Shown here: positions 17,486 through 27,314 of the stretch, one piece after another
How the letters are laid out: every line of letters starts with the position of its first letter
Position numbering within the stretch: position 1 is the stretch's first letter
Assembly (NCBI GenBank): GCA_937920495.1
Contig: CALEUQ010000044.1
Span: 1-63,835 of the forward strand
From: an uncultured bacterium
GTDB lineage: Bacteria > Spirochaetota > UBA4802 > UB4802
Direction: 5' to 3'
Length of the DNA: 63,835 bases
Made by a program: the position numbers and the translations under genes
Notes under the pieces: model-generated
Told to the model about the DNA's origin: nothing
The model's database searches: none
What the model saw: the letters and a program-made list of their open reading frames with translations, nothing else

Positions 17486-17515
17486 CATAATACTGCATCT
17501 TTATGCAGTATTATG
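17486..17515 (-). terminator. Perfect 12-bp hairpin downstream of the M16 peptidase gene
   Basis: CATAATACTGCA (17486-17497) and TGCAGTATTATG (17504-17515) form a perfect stem with a 6-nt loop, about 50 nt beyond the peptidase stop. No U-tract follows on either strand, so it may be a Rho-assisted or mRNA-stabilising end rather than an intrinsic terminator. It could also be a protein operator upstream of the lipase. Confidence 0.45.
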
Positions 17516-17562
17516 GCAAGTTATTTTATATAGAATAACAAACTATGGCTACGAGTTTTTAT

Positions 17563-18825
17563 TTATAAATTTAGATGGAACTCATTGATGGGATTCTGGG
17601 GCAATTTGCCGATAGTAACCAGCGAAAATTGTGCATGATCTAAAATCCTGTGGGCAACACGCATAAAATCATCCATTGTTACTGCCTGTATATTTCTTAC
17701 TATTTCCTTGAATGTAAATTGCTGGCCAAAAACCATCTCATTTTTTGCAATATGACTCATACGCACTTCTGTGCTCTCCAAGCTCAATGCCATATTCCCA
17801 ATCAGATAGCTCTTGGCATCAGTCAATTCCTCTTCGGAAATCCCCTGTGAAATCAACTGTCGACACTCACTGGCTATGAGCTTCAACAGTTTATTGTATT
17901 GTGAGGGCGCTGACCCGCAATAAATACCAAATACACCCGTATCCATAAACGATGAATGAAAACAATATATACTGTAACATAGTCCTTCTTTTTCGCGAAT
18001 ATTCTGAAAAAGGCGCGATGACATGCTCCCGCCTAAAATTGTATTAAATAAATAAAATGCCCACCTGTCTTCATCAACCTTACTCAACCCATCAGTGCCA
18101 ATGCACAGGTGTATCTGCTCCAGGTCTTTATCAAGGTGTGTGCGTAATTTGCGCTCATACTGTGCCGGTACAATAAGCTTTGTATTATTTTTTGCTGTAC
18201 AATCCTTACAGAAATATTTTTCAATAATCAGCCTGGCTTCTTCAATGTTAAAGTTGCCGGAGATAACAAAAAGACATTCATCATCAGTATAATGATGTGT
18301 ATAAAACGAAACAATATTGTCTCTGTTAATTGATCCAATCGTATCAAAGCTGCCAAGTATAGAATGTCCCAATGGACTATTATAAAACATGGTATCCATA
18401 AAAAGGTCATGGATATGTTCATCCGGCGTATCTTCATACATACGTATTTCTTCAATCACGACATTTTTTTCTTTTTCTATCTCTTCGGCATCAAATGTGG
18501 AATTAAGATAAGTATCAGAAAGTATCTCAACAGCTAATTCTAAATAATCTGATATCACATTAATATAATAGCAGGTATATTCCCTGTTAGTTGCAGCATT
18601 GTGTTGTCCGCCAACCCTGTCTACCAGACGAGCAATATCCTTTGCACTGTATTTGTCAGTGCCCTTGAAAAGCATGTGTTCAATGAAATGGGCATAGCCC
18701 ATTTCACTTGATTTTTCGTGTCGTGAACCCACCTTAACCCACAGCCCGCACGACACCGAGACCACATTATCAATTGGTTCAAGCAACACTGTGAGGCTAT
18801 TAGGAAGTATAAATTTATGTACCAT
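17563..18825 (-). CDS. M16-family zinc peptidase (processing-peptidase-like)
   Basis: This 420-residue protein has the inverted zinc motif HxxEH in AHFIEHMLFKGT and the downstream Glu in EKEKNVVIEEIRMYEDTPDE, both needed for M16 metallopeptidase activity. There is a second, non-catalytic half-domain. It matches the YmxG/PqqL-like single-chain bacterial proteins. No signal peptide is seen, so it is probably cytoplasmic. It follows pnp by 7 nt, the conserved rpsO-pnp-M16 order of many bacteria. Its substrate is unknown. Confidence 0.92.
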   Translation of the reverse strand: MVHKFILPNSLTVLLEPIDNVVSVSCGLWVKVGSRHEKSSEMGYAHFIEHMLFKGTDKYSAKDIARLVDRVGGQHNAATNREYTCYYINVISDYLELAVEILSDTYLNSTFDAEEIEKEKNVVIEEIRMYEDTPDEHIHDLFMDTMFYNSPLGHSILGSFDTIGSINRDNIVSFYTHHYTDDECLFVISGNFNIEEARLIIEKYFCKDCTAKNNTKLIVPAQYERKLRTHLDKDLEQIHLCIGTDGLSKVDEDRWAFYLFNTILGGSMSSRLFQNIREKEGLCYSIYCFHSSFMDTGVFGIYCGSAPSQYNKLLKLIASECRQLISQGISEEELTDAKSYLIGNMALSLESTEVRMSHIAKNEMVFGQQFTFKEIVRNIQAVTMDDFMRVAHRILDHAQFSLVTIGKLPQNPINEFHLNL

Positions 18826-18832
18826 TTCCGGA

Positions 18833-20920
18833 CTAATGCTTCTTCATAGCGTCTTTGCGGCTTAAGTTGATGCGTCCCTGCTCATCGATGCCAATAACTT
18901 TGACCAGCACTTCATCACCTTCGTTGAGAATATCCTTGACCTTTTCAACACGTGAGTGGTCAAGCTTGGAAATATGTACAAGCCCCTGTTTGCCTGGCAA
19001 TATTTCTACAAATGCCCCAAAATCAGTAATCCGCTTCACAATTCCCTTGTAGATAGCACCCACTTCCACCTCTTCTACCAGACCTTTAATAGAAAGTTGC
19101 GCTTTTTCAATAGAATCCTGTTCACTGGCAGAAATAAAAACTGTACCATCAGGCTCAATATTAATATCAGCACCTGATTCTTCTATTATCTTCTTGATTA
19201 CCCGGCCACCGGGCCCAATCACTTCGCCAATCTTTTCAACTTCAATTTTCATAACAGCAATTTTTGGTGCATGCGGCGATAGTTCCTTAGAAGGTTCAGC
19301 TATAACTTCATTCATCTTTTCAAGAATATGGAGCCTTCCTTCCTTTGCCTGCTCCAATGCCTTACGCATAATCTCTGTGGTAATACCCTCAATCTTTATG
19401 TCCATCTGGAACGCAGTAATACCGGTTGCAGTGCCGGCAACCTTGAAATCCATATCACCCAGATGGTCCTCAATACCCTGTATATCACTCAAAATGGCAT
19501 AGCGGTCACCCTCCAGTACCAGGCCCATTGCAATACCGGCAACTGGCGCTTTCATGGGAACACCCGCATTAAACAATGCCAGTGAACCTGAGCACACTGT
19601 AGCCATTGATGAGGAACCGTTAGACTCAAGTATTTCCGAAACAACACGGATGGTATAAGGAAATATATCTTCATCAGGAATAGCATATTCCAGTGCACGT
19701 TCAGCCAGCATCCCATGACCAATCTCACGGCGGCCAATACCACCAACCCTTCCAACCTCGCCAACGCTAAATGGTGGAAAGTAATAATGAAGCATAAACC
19801 GCTTGTACGATTCTTCAATCAAATCGATGCTGTCAATACGCTGGGAATCAGCAACAGTCCCAAGTGTCACTATCCCCAAACTTTGCGTCTGACCACGAGT
19901 AAAAAGTGCTGAACCATGTGCACGGGGCAAGATTCCAATCATAATATCAATTGGTCTGATATCTTTTAAGCCCCTACCATCAGCGCGCTTCCCTTCATTC
20001 AATATACGTGAACGAACCACTTCTGCATCCAGGCTATCTACAATTTCAGGGACCAGCGCAATAGTATCAGGGAATTGTTCCTGTAGCTGTCTGGTTATTG
20101 TTGTAATAATAGCATCTTTTGCCTGTTCACGCGCCTTTTTTTCATGTACTTCTTTTAACTGTTCAATGTCGGCAAAATACTTTTCTCTAATTACCTTTTC
20201 CAGCTCCTTATCGCTTAGTTTTGGCTCATAAGACATAAGCGGTTTGCCGCACGCTTCTTTTAATGCTTCCTGTACTTCACACAGTTTTATGATATTGGCG
20301 TGGGCAAATTCAACAGCTTCAATCATCTCATCTTCGGTTAAATTCTTTGCCTGCCCTTCAATCATGGTAACAGCTTTTTTAGTTCCGGCTACCACAAGGT
20401 CAATATCGCTGTGTTCCATTTCCTGAAAGTATGGATTTATCTTCCACTGTCCGTCAATCCTGCCAACCCTTACCGCACCAACAGGTCCTTTAAAGGGAAT
20501 ACCTGATATACTCAGTGCAGCTGATGCCGCATTTATTGCCAGCACATCTGGTTGATGTTCTCTGTCAGCAGAAAGCACATAAATAATAACCTGCACCTCA
20601 TTGACAAAATCATCCGGAAACAAAGGCCGTATAGGCCTGTCAGCTAATCTGCTTGTCAAAATCTCCTTATCGCTTGGTCTGCCCTCACGCTTAATAAATC
20701 CACCGGGTATCTTACCCGCTGAGTAATGCTTTTCCCGGTAATCAACTGTCAACGGGAAAAAATCCTGTCCTTCAACAATCTTCTTTGATGCAACGGCCGA
20801 AGCAAATACTATTGTTTCACCACATGAAACCGCAACGGCACCATCTGCCTGCTTTGCAAGTATCCCGGTATTAAACAGGATTACATCATTTCCAATATTT
20901 GCTACAAATTCCTTATTCAT
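18833..20920 (-). CDS. pnp: Polynucleotide phosphorylase
   Basis: The protein (695 residues from ATG 20920) degrades RNA 3' to 5' using phosphate. It has two RNase PH domains (TVDYREKHYSAGKIPGGFIKREG in the first; FTRGQTQSLG and MDIKIEGIT in the second), a KH domain (GPGGRVIKKIIEESGADI) and an S1 domain (ITDFGAFVEILPGKQGLVHIS). The frame is open to 20980, but AAGGA lies 7 nt before ATG 20920 and family N-termini agree with it. It follows rpsO by 43 nt. One octamer copy lies at 19276. Confidence 0.97.
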   Translation of the reverse strand: MNKEFVANIGNDVILFNTGILAKQADGAVAVSCGETIVFASAVASKKIVEGQDFFPLTVDYREKHYSAGKIPGGFIKREGRPSDKEILTSRLADRPIRPLFPDDFVNEVQVIIYVLSADREHQPDVLAINAASAALSISGIPFKGPVGAVRVGRIDGQWKINPYFQEMEHSDIDLVVAGTKKAVTMIEGQAKNLTEDEMIEAVEFAHANIIKLCEVQEALKEACGKPLMSYEPKLSDKELEKVIREKYFADIEQLKEVHEKKAREQAKDAIITTITRQLQEQFPDTIALVPEIVDSLDAEVVRSRILNEGKRADGRGLKDIRPIDIMIGILPRAHGSALFTRGQTQSLGIVTLGTVADSQRIDSIDLIEESYKRFMLHYYFPPFSVGEVGRVGGIGRREIGHGMLAERALEYAIPDEDIFPYTIRVVSEILESNGSSSMATVCSGSLALFNAGVPMKAPVAGIAMGLVLEGDRYAILSDIQGIEDHLGDMDFKVAGTATGITAFQMDIKIEGITTEIMRKALEQAKEGRLHILEKMNEVIAEPSKELSPHAPKIAVMKIEVEKIGEVIGPGGRVIKKIIEESGADINIEPDGTVFISASEQDSIEKAQLSIKGLVEEVEVGAIYKGIVKRITDFGAFVEILPGKQGLVHISKLDHSRVEKVKDILNEGDEVLVKVIGIDEQGRINLSRKDAMKKH

Positions 20921-20963
20921 TGTATAATCCTTAACTGCTGATTTTAAAATCTTTATTACCCCA

Positions 20964-21221
20964 CTACCTTCGTATGCCAAGTGATTTAATCAGTTCTCTG
21001 TACTTTGTTAAATCCTTCTTTTTAAGATAATCTAGAAGCCGTCTGCGTTTGCCTACAAGTTTAAGCAAGCCTCTGCGTGAATGATGGTCTTTGACATGTA
21101 CTTTGAAATGTTCAGTCAGCTGGTTAATCCGCTCAGTTAGAAGGGCAATCTGAACCTCTGCTGATCCGGTATCCTTTTCATGCAACTGGTATTTGTTGAT
21201 AATCTCGCTTTTTTCTGCCAT
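20964..21221 (-). CDS. rpsO: 30S ribosomal protein S15
   Basis: This 85-residue protein shows the S15 core: [41 protein letters not shown]. It binds the central domain of 16S rRNA early in 30S assembly. The AGGAGG ribosome-binding site (21235-21240) is 13 nt from the ATG, longer than usual; a GACT/AGTC mini-hairpin in the spacer could shorten the effective distance. It is followed by pnp, as in most bacteria. Confidence 0.97.
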   Translation of the reverse strand: MAEKSEIINKYQLHEKDTGSAEVQIALLTERINQLTEHFKVHVKDHHSRRGLLKLVGKRRRLLDYLKKKDLTKYRELIKSLGIRR

Positions 21222-21349
21222 ACGACTTTTTAGTCCTCCTTACAATCACTATATTCTAATTTATTGTATTCGCTGTAAGCCTTATAATTCACAGTGCTAT
21301 GTGCAGTGAAAATCAGTCAAGAAATAAATTTAAAAAGCGGGGACCACTT

Positions 21350-22291
21350 TCATTTCATTGTATCAATTTTATCAAACTCTTCAATAAAAACTCTTTTGCA
21401 TCTGTACCCATTTTCATCTTTTACAGCCAATGCCACCAGATGTTCAGTACCTTCAGGTACCACCCTGAATATATCAGTACCGGTTTCACGCACCACATCA
21501 TTACGTCCCGGTAGCGTGCCATGTTTAATCTTTAACAAAGAATCCCGTTTTACTTCCAGTATGCCAAAACCATCAAGCGCTGTAAATGGTGTATACACCC
21601 CCCGCATATCCTTCATGTTGTTATGCGATAGCTCAACGACTTGTTCCATGGTCAAAGCATCCTCAACACTAAAATTCCCAATGGCAATCCTTCGCAAAGC
21701 TGTCACATGGGCGCCTGTGTGCAATCGCAATCCCAGATCACGCGCCAGTGCCCTGATATAGGTACCCTTGCTGCATGCAATTTCAAGTGTGATTTTGGAA
21801 CATGCTGTATCAAAATTACGTACAGTTATTTCATGAATGTGGACTGGTCTTGGAGCTATCGCCACCGATTCACCTTTTCGTACCCTGTCTGATGAACGCT
21901 TCCCATTAATCTTAATGGCCGAATAATCCGGCGGAGCCTGCAGTATCTTTCCTGTAAAATAGTTTTCTATGCAGGATTGTATATCTTCTACTGTACACTG
22001 GATATTGCTTTTCAAAATAATTTGTCCCTCACTATCGTGTGTGTCAGTTGCCACGCCCAACTGCAATGTGGCAATATAACGCTTGTCCATTCCCATAAAA
22101 AACGGAACCAGCCGGGTAGCCCATCCTGTGCACACAATCAAAAGGCCTGATGCAAATTTATCAAGTGTTCCCGCATGTCCACACTTTTTCACTTTCAATA
22201 CTTTTCTGATGCTGCGTACAATATCAAATGAAGTATAGCCGGCAGGCTTGTCTACAAGCAACACGCAATTGTTTATATAGCTGACATTCAT
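21350..22291 (-). CDS. truB: tRNA pseudouridine-55 synthase TruB
   Basis: The 313-residue protein makes pseudouridine 55 in the T-loop of tRNAs. The motif GHAGTLDKFASGLL contains the catalytic aspartate. KRYIATLQLGVATDTHD, ACSKGTYIRALARDLG and the C-terminal PUA-like tail are present. It is 3 nt downstream of rbfA in the conserved translation cluster, and 128 nt of spacer separates it from rpsO. Confidence 0.96.
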   Translation of the reverse strand: MNVSYINNCVLLVDKPAGYTSFDIVRSIRKVLKVKKCGHAGTLDKFASGLLIVCTGWATRLVPFFMGMDKRYIATLQLGVATDTHDSEGQIILKSNIQCTVEDIQSCIENYFTGKILQAPPDYSAIKINGKRSSDRVRKGESVAIAPRPVHIHEITVRNFDTACSKITLEIACSKGTYIRALARDLGLRLHTGAHVTALRRIAIGNFSVEDALTMEQVVELSHNNMKDMRGVYTPFTALDGFGILEVKRDSLLKIKHGTLPGRNDVVRETGTDIFRVVPEGTEHLVALAVKDENGYRCKRVFIEEFDKIDTMK

Positions 22292-22294
22292 ATA

Positions 22295-22669
22295 TTACGC
22301 ATCACTGCTTCCGCTATTATTCTTTGAAGATTCTTTTTCTAATTTTTCCAGAAGATGCACCATCTCCACACCTTCCTCAATTGATGTATCCAGATGGAAA
22401 CGAATTTCAGGAATAGTGCGAATGCTCAGAGCTTTGCCAACCCTGAACTGTATAAACCCACGTGCAGATTGCAATCCAGTCAGCGTCTTCTTTTTGTCAC
22501 TGTCATCTCCTAACACCGAAACATATACATCGGCATAGGCATAGTCTTTACTCAACTCAACATTTGTCACTGTAACAAACCCAATACGCGGGTCTTTAAT
22601 CTCTGTTACTATCAACGTACCAACAAGTTTTTTAATCTGTGTCTCTAATTTCTGTTTTCTGAAACCCAT
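22295..22669 (-). CDS. rbfA: 30S ribosome-binding factor RbfA
   Basis: The 124-residue KH-fold assembly factor has the typical KDPRIGFVTVTNVELSKDYAYADVYVSVLG segment (split over residues about 25-54) and IRTIPEIRFHLDTSIEEG near the C-terminus. It helps mature the 16S rRNA 5' end and the decoding region. It sits between infB (9 nt gap) and truB (3 nt gap), the standard order. Confidence 0.95.
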   Translation of the reverse strand: MGFRKQKLETQIKKLVGTLIVTEIKDPRIGFVTVTNVELSKDYAYADVYVSVLGDDSDKKKTLTGLQSARGFIQFRVGKALSIRTIPEIRFHLDTSIEEGVEMVHLLEKLEKESSKNNSGSSDA

Positions 22670-22678
22670 TGTACTGGC

Positions 22679-25168
22679 TTATCCTCGTGAGGGATCATCT
22701 AATTTCTTTTTTATCTCAATAATATGATATGATTCAAAGTTATCCCCTTCCTTTATGTCATTAAAGTTTTCAAGAGTAAATCCACATTCTTGTCCCGCCT
22801 CAACTTCACTGGCATCATTCTTAAACCGCTTTAATGAATTAAGCTTGCCATCAAACACAACTACACCATCACGTATAAGGCGTATGTTATCACTTCTCTT
22901 CAAACGCCCGGTTAACACAATAGCTCCTGCAACAGTTCCCACCTTGCTGATTTTGAAAACCTGTTTAACCTCACCTGTTGATGCAACCTCCTCTTTCATT
23001 TCAGGAGACAGCATACCTTCCATGGCTGCCCTGACATCATTGATGGCATCATAGATGATATTATAATATTTAATTGACACACTTTCCTTCTCAGCAATCT
23101 CTGCAACCTTTGCTGATGGCCTTACCTGATACCCTATAATTATAGCATTGGAAGCAGAGGCCAACATGACGTCGGATTCATTGATACCGCCCGTTGCTGC
23201 ATGTATTACCTTCACACGTATATCATTGGTAGATAGTTTCTGTAACGAATCGCGCAATGCCTGAACAGAACCATCAACATCTGCTTTGATAACTATCTTA
23301 AGTTCTTTGATCTCGCCTTCCTTAATCATTGTGTTCAGGTCCTCCAGGGTAACTTTCTTTATCTTTTGGGCACTTTCAATGCGTAATAGTTCCTGGCGTT
23401 TTTGAGCTATCTGTCTGGCGTATTTTTCTGATTCAACTACCTGGAAAGGATCACCGGCTTGAGGCACCCCACTGATACCAAGAACTTCTACCGGCATTGA
23501 AGGAGTAGCTTCATGTACCTGTTCTCCGGTATCAGCAAACATCGCACGAACCCTTCCTGAATACAGGCCAACCACAAATGGATCACCCACATGAAGTGTG
23601 CCATTCTGAATCAGCACTGTTGCTATAGGGCCTCTTCCCGGGTCCAGCTTTGACTCAATAACAACACCCCTGGCGTGTAGTTTAGGATTAGCCTTAAGCT
23701 CCAGCATTTCCGCCTGTATTAGTATTAATTCAAGAAGCTCTTTGATATTTATTTTTTGTTTGGCGCTAATTTCAGCAAAAAGGGTTGTGCCACCCCATTC
23801 TTCAGGTATCAGTTCGTATGCTGTTAACTCCTGTTTTACTCTGTTTGGATTAGCCTCGGGCAAATCTATTTTATTTATTGCCACTATAATAGGCACATTT
23901 GCAGCTTTAGCATGGTTTATTGCCTCTATAGTCTGTGGCATTACACCATCATCTGCTGCTACAACCAATACAACGATGTCTGTTATACTTGCACCACGTG
24001 CACGCATGGTAGTAAACGCTTCATGGCCAGGAGTATCAAGAAACGTAACATATTTATCTTCAACCTTTACCCTGTATGCACCAATATGCTGCGTAATACC
24101 ACCATGTTCTGTTGCCACAACATTGGTTTCTCGTATTGCATCCAGCAGTTTTGTTTTACCATGGTCAACATGCCCCATCACAGTGACAATAGGTGGCCGT
24201 GGCACATAATCTTCAGGTCTATCCTCTTCATCAACTTTTATAACTGTTTCTTCATACAGGGATACCACTTTAACTTCAGTTCCATATTCACTTGCCAGTA
24301 TAGAGGCAGTATCAGCATCAATAACCTGATTGATCGTAGCCATAACACCCATTGACATAAGCTTTGCAATTACTTCACTGGCTTTTATATTCATCTTTTT
24401 GGCAAGATCGCCAACGCTTATTGTCTCGGTAATCTCTATTTCTTTCGGAGCAACAGCTTCACGAGGCTGCGATTCCTTTTTCCGCTTCAGAAGTAATAAT
24501 TTTTCTTCCAGCTCTTCCTTCTCTTTTTTCAAGAAACGTTTATCTTTATCCTTATCTTTTTCTTTAGCTTTTCCCTTGTCTTTCTGCCGTTTCTGCAAAT
24601 CTACAACTTCTTTATCAATAACTGGAACATCTCTTTTATCAACTACTGCTGAAGCTTGTTGCCTATCAGTTCTCTGCTCTTTTGCTACACCTCCTGGCTT
24701 TTGTGTATCATCTTTACTGTAATCTTTTCTTCGAAACCTGTCCTGAGGTCTACCATGCCTTTCTTTTTTATCATATCGTTCTTTTTTTTCATGTTTATCT
24801 TTTTTATCCTTGTCACCAGCTCCTGTTGCAGCCTGGGGTTTTCTGTCAGCTACCTCTTTATCAATCGTTTGCTCAGGCGCCTGAGCTTCTTCAACTTCTT
24901 TTTCCTCAGCTTCTTTTTTCAGCTCTTTTGCAACATGTACTTTTCTTTTCAGCTTTATTTTCTTCTTCAATTCTGCTTGCTGAATAAGTTTCTTGGCTTC
25001 CTGAGCTCTTTGCTCTTTTATTATCTGAATCTTCTTTTCTATTAGAAAAACGTCATCGTTTGCCAATTCAGACTGTTCATCCGCACAGGGAATACCAAGA
25101 TCCTTACAGATCTTTATAACATCATCTGTTGAAACATGATTTTTTGTTGCCACATCAATAGCTTTCAT
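22679..25168 (-). CDS. infB: Translation initiation factor IF-2
   Basis: The 829-residue GTPase delivers initiator tRNA to the 30S P site. The first 60 residues form an IF2N-like domain, followed by a very Lys/Glu-rich linker (about 65-240) and a second IF2N module ([18 protein letters not shown]). The G domain shows [21 protein letters not shown] and NKID. Domains II to IV, including the fMet-tRNA-binding C2 domain, follow. No ylxR or ylxQ gene lies between it and nusA; the 120-nt gap is too short for either. Confidence 0.97.
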   Translation of the reverse strand: MKAIDVATKNHVSTDDVIKICKDLGIPCADEQSELANDDVFLIEKKIQIIKEQRAQEAKKLIQQAELKKKIKLKRKVHVAKELKKEAEEKEVEEAQAPEQTIDKEVADRKPQAATGAGDKDKKDKHEKKERYDKKERHGRPQDRFRRKDYSKDDTQKPGGVAKEQRTDRQQASAVVDKRDVPVIDKEVVDLQKRQKDKGKAKEKDKDKDKRFLKKEKEELEEKLLLLKRKKESQPREAVAPKEIEITETISVGDLAKKMNIKASEVIAKLMSMGVMATINQVIDADTASILASEYGTEVKVVSLYEETVIKVDEEDRPEDYVPRPPIVTVMGHVDHGKTKLLDAIRETNVVATEHGGITQHIGAYRVKVEDKYVTFLDTPGHEAFTTMRARGASITDIVVLVVAADDGVMPQTIEAINHAKAANVPIIVAINKIDLPEANPNRVKQELTAYELIPEEWGGTTLFAEISAKQKINIKELLELILIQAEMLELKANPKLHARGVVIESKLDPGRGPIATVLIQNGTLHVGDPFVVGLYSGRVRAMFADTGEQVHEATPSMPVEVLGISGVPQAGDPFQVVESEKYARQIAQKRQELLRIESAQKIKKVTLEDLNTMIKEGEIKELKIVIKADVDGSVQALRDSLQKLSTNDIRVKVIHAATGGINESDVMLASASNAIIIGYQVRPSAKVAEIAEKESVSIKYYNIIYDAINDVRAAMEGMLSPEMKEEVASTGEVKQVFKISKVGTVAGAIVLTGRLKRSDNIRLIRDGVVVFDGKLNSLKRFKNDASEVEAGQECGFTLENFNDIKEGDNFESYHIIEIKKKLDDPSRG

Positions 25169-25288
25169 TAACTAATCCCTATTAGATTAAAATATTAGCC
25201 CGTACCTGTGCCATATCAACGGGAAAGAATAACACGTAATCCTGCCCTTATGACAATAGATTCTTCCGTTCAGATGACACTATCTGCA

Positions 25289-26614
25289 CTATTCCTGCTT
25301 ATTTTCCTGTTCATCTTCATAATCTTCTTCTTCAAAGTCAACATATTCTTGTATTATATTAATTATCTTTTGCGCTGTCTTTTCCCCAATGCCATCAATA
25401 TTCATAAGATCCTCTACAGATTTTTCAACCAGATCCTCAACAGAGAAAATTCCACCCGCTTCAAGCAGAGCTATGGTTCGTGCATCAAGGCCCGGCAATT
25501 CTTCCAGTGGTGTTTCGCCTTCCGATGTTGTTGCAAATAGCTGCTCAACCAGAGCACGCGATTCACTGGAACTTAAGAATTCACGATACTGGTCCTCCGT
25601 CTTGATATCAATATTAAACCCACATAATTTGGCAGCAAGCCGTGCATTATGGCCATTTTTACCAATAGCCAGACGATACTGCTCATTGTCCACAACAGCT
25701 ATCACACCACCATCCCTGGTTTCAATAATCTCTTTAACCTTTGCCGGAGTTAGCGCATTTGAAGCCATTACCTTTTTATTGGGCGAATATTCAATAACGT
25801 CAATCTTTTCTCCTTCAAGCTCGCGGACAATGGATTGGATCCGTACACCTTTCATACCAACACAGGCGCCAACACTGTCAATATCATCCCTGTCACTGGT
25901 TACAGCTACCTTGGTGCGTAATCCCGGTTCACGTACAATACTAACAATTTTTACTATACCATCATATATTTCGGGGATTTCCATCTCAAAAAGCTTCTCA
26001 ACAAATTTTGGATGTGCGCGAGAAAGTAATACACTGGGGCCTTTGCTGTTTTTCTGTACACTCAGCACTATGGCTTTTACCCTGTCACCTATCTTATAAT
26101 GTTCCAGAGGTGACTGCTCACGCTTGGGGATTATACCTTCAGTTTTCCCTAAATCAAGATACAATGCCTCTTTTGTTTTACGCTGTACATAGCCATTTAT
26201 TAATTCATTTACCTTATCCTTATACTCATCATATACAATATTTTTTTCTGCCTCTTTGATCTTTTGCAGGATAACCTGTTTTGCTGTCTGTGCAGCTATG
26301 CGCCCAAACGTTTCAAGCGGGTTTTCTTCCACAATGATCTCATCGCCAAATTTTGTATCTGGTTTAATCTTTAAAGCTTCTTCCAGGGATATTTCTTCAG
26401 CATGATTTTTAGGAACACGTACCACCATTTTTCGCGAAATGATCTTTACTGTATTTTTTTCTCTATCAAAGGTAATATCTACAGGTCTTGTAATACCATA
26501 CTGTTTTTTATACGCCGACAGAATCGCTGATTGAACTATCTCCTCAATCATCTCACGGGTTATTCCTTTTTCAGTAGCAATCTGATGCAGTGCTTCAAAA
26601 AAGTTTCCACTCAT
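25289..26614 (-). CDS. nusA: Transcription termination/antitermination factor NusA
   Basis: The protein (441 residues from ATG 26614) has the NusA N-terminal RNAP-binding domain, an S1 domain (INGYVQRKTKEALYLDLG), two KH domains (DPIDSVGACVGMKGVRI-type and LAIGKNGHNARLAAKLCG), and a C-terminal helix-hairpin-helix tail (LMNIDGIGEKTAQKII) ending in an acidic stretch. A GTG three codons upstream (26623) is in frame, but AAAGG is ideally placed 8 nt before ATG 26614. It starts 11 nt after rimP stops. The acidic tail resembles, in a short form, the regulatory AR domains of other NusA proteins. Confidence 0.95.
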   Translation of the reverse strand: MSGNFFEALHQIATEKGITREMIEEIVQSAILSAYKKQYGITRPVDITFDREKNTVKIISRKMVVRVPKNHAEEISLEEALKIKPDTKFGDEIIVEENPLETFGRIAAQTAKQVILQKIKEAEKNIVYDEYKDKVNELINGYVQRKTKEALYLDLGKTEGIIPKREQSPLEHYKIGDRVKAIVLSVQKNSKGPSVLLSRAHPKFVEKLFEMEIPEIYDGIVKIVSIVREPGLRTKVAVTSDRDDIDSVGACVGMKGVRIQSIVRELEGEKIDVIEYSPNKKVMASNALTPAKVKEIIETRDGGVIAVVDNEQYRLAIGKNGHNARLAAKLCGFNIDIKTEDQYREFLSSSESRALVEQLFATTSEGETPLEELPGLDARTIALLEAGGIFSVEDLVEKSVEDLMNIDGIGEKTAQKIINIIQEYVDFEEEDYEDEQENKQE

Positions 26615-26625
26615 ACTGTTCACCT

Positions 26626-27066
26626 TTAATAATCTAGATTTGCTTTTATGATGTGTGCATATGAAAGAGTCAACACTTTATTAGTTTCATTAATGGTTAC
26701 TATCTCCCCATCAATCCCGGTAAGTGTGCCTTTGAACGTTTTACGTACATCACCATCCTGGTAAATACCTTTAACAGGCGCTCCTGCAAACCGCAGAAAG
26801 TCTTCAATAGTCCTGAGTTCCCGCTTAATTCCTGGTGAAGAAATTTCAATAATGTAGTCATCAAGCACCTGTTCTGCATCTATGCGGTGGGACAACTCCT
26901 TGCTGAATCTTTCACAATCAAGATGCGATATACCATTCATGTGATCTATCTTCACAGTAATTCGAGGTGTCTTTCCGTGCACAACAAGCACACTGTCATA
27001 AATATTATAACCAAGGTCACGTGCAGTATCGTTAATTATCTTCTCAAGACTTTCATTAAGTTTCAT
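26626..27066 (-). CDS. rimP: Ribosome maturation factor RimP
   Basis: This 146-residue protein matches RimP, needed for 30S maturation: LGYNIYDSVLVVHGKTPRITVKID, DCERFSKELSHRIDAE, YIIEISSPGIKRELRTIEDFLRFAG, and a C-terminal SH3-like domain. It is the first gene of the rimP-nusA-infB-rbfA-truB cluster. A terminator-like hairpin lies 36 nt upstream in its leader, which may control the whole operon. Confidence 0.94.
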   Translation of the reverse strand: MKLNESLEKIINDTARDLGYNIYDSVLVVHGKTPRITVKIDHMNGISHLDCERFSKELSHRIDAEQVLDDYIIEISSPGIKRELRTIEDFLRFAGAPVKGIYQDGDVRKTFKGTLTGIDGEIVTINETNKVLTLSYAHIIKANLDY

Positions 27067-27101
27067 TATAATTCTCAGTTTATAGACATATAAAAATGAC
27101 T

Positions 27102-27127
27102 AAAAAAAAGAGTGGCTTTTGCCACCC
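27102..27127 (-). terminator. Leader terminator (candidate attenuator) before rimP
   Basis: On the minus strand GGGTGGC, an AAAA loop and GCCACTC form a 7-bp stem followed at once by eight T, a textbook intrinsic terminator. It lies between the rimP promoter and rimP, with no minus-strand gene upstream that it could end. A competing pairing of the leader GCTTTA with TAAAGC just before the stem could act as an antiterminator. Confidence 0.75.
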
Positions 27128-27180
27128 GCTTTACACAAATCTATACCAATAAAGCAGAAAACCAACTACCTCAATTAATC

Positions 27181-27209
27181 AATATAGTATCATATATGTA
27201 CAATTTCAA
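27181..27209 (-). promoter_or_regulatory. Sigma-70-like promoter of the rimP-nusA-infB operon
   Basis: On the minus strand TTGAAA (27204-27209) and TATATT (27181-27186) are 17 nt apart. Transcription would begin near 27174, giving a leader of about 108 nt before rimP that contains the terminator hairpin. Confidence 0.6.
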
Positions 27210-27314
27210 GCTTTTTTTTAACTTTATATTCTTTCCAGAAAAAATTCTGATTTACATACTATGCCTTCATAGTATATACTTTACCTGCAATACATTTCTG
27301 TGTACAGGTGCACT

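Noticed and set aside
20921-20980. Upstream extension of pnp
   Set aside because: It overlaps the end of rpsO and lacks family similarity; ATG 20920 has AAGGA at the right distance.
22755-25045. Several long plus-strand open frames opposite infB (for example at 23742-24209 and 24330-24722)
   Set aside because: They mirror the conserved, Lys/Glu-rich infB coding sequence, have Phe/Ser-rich low-complexity products and no ribosome-binding sites.
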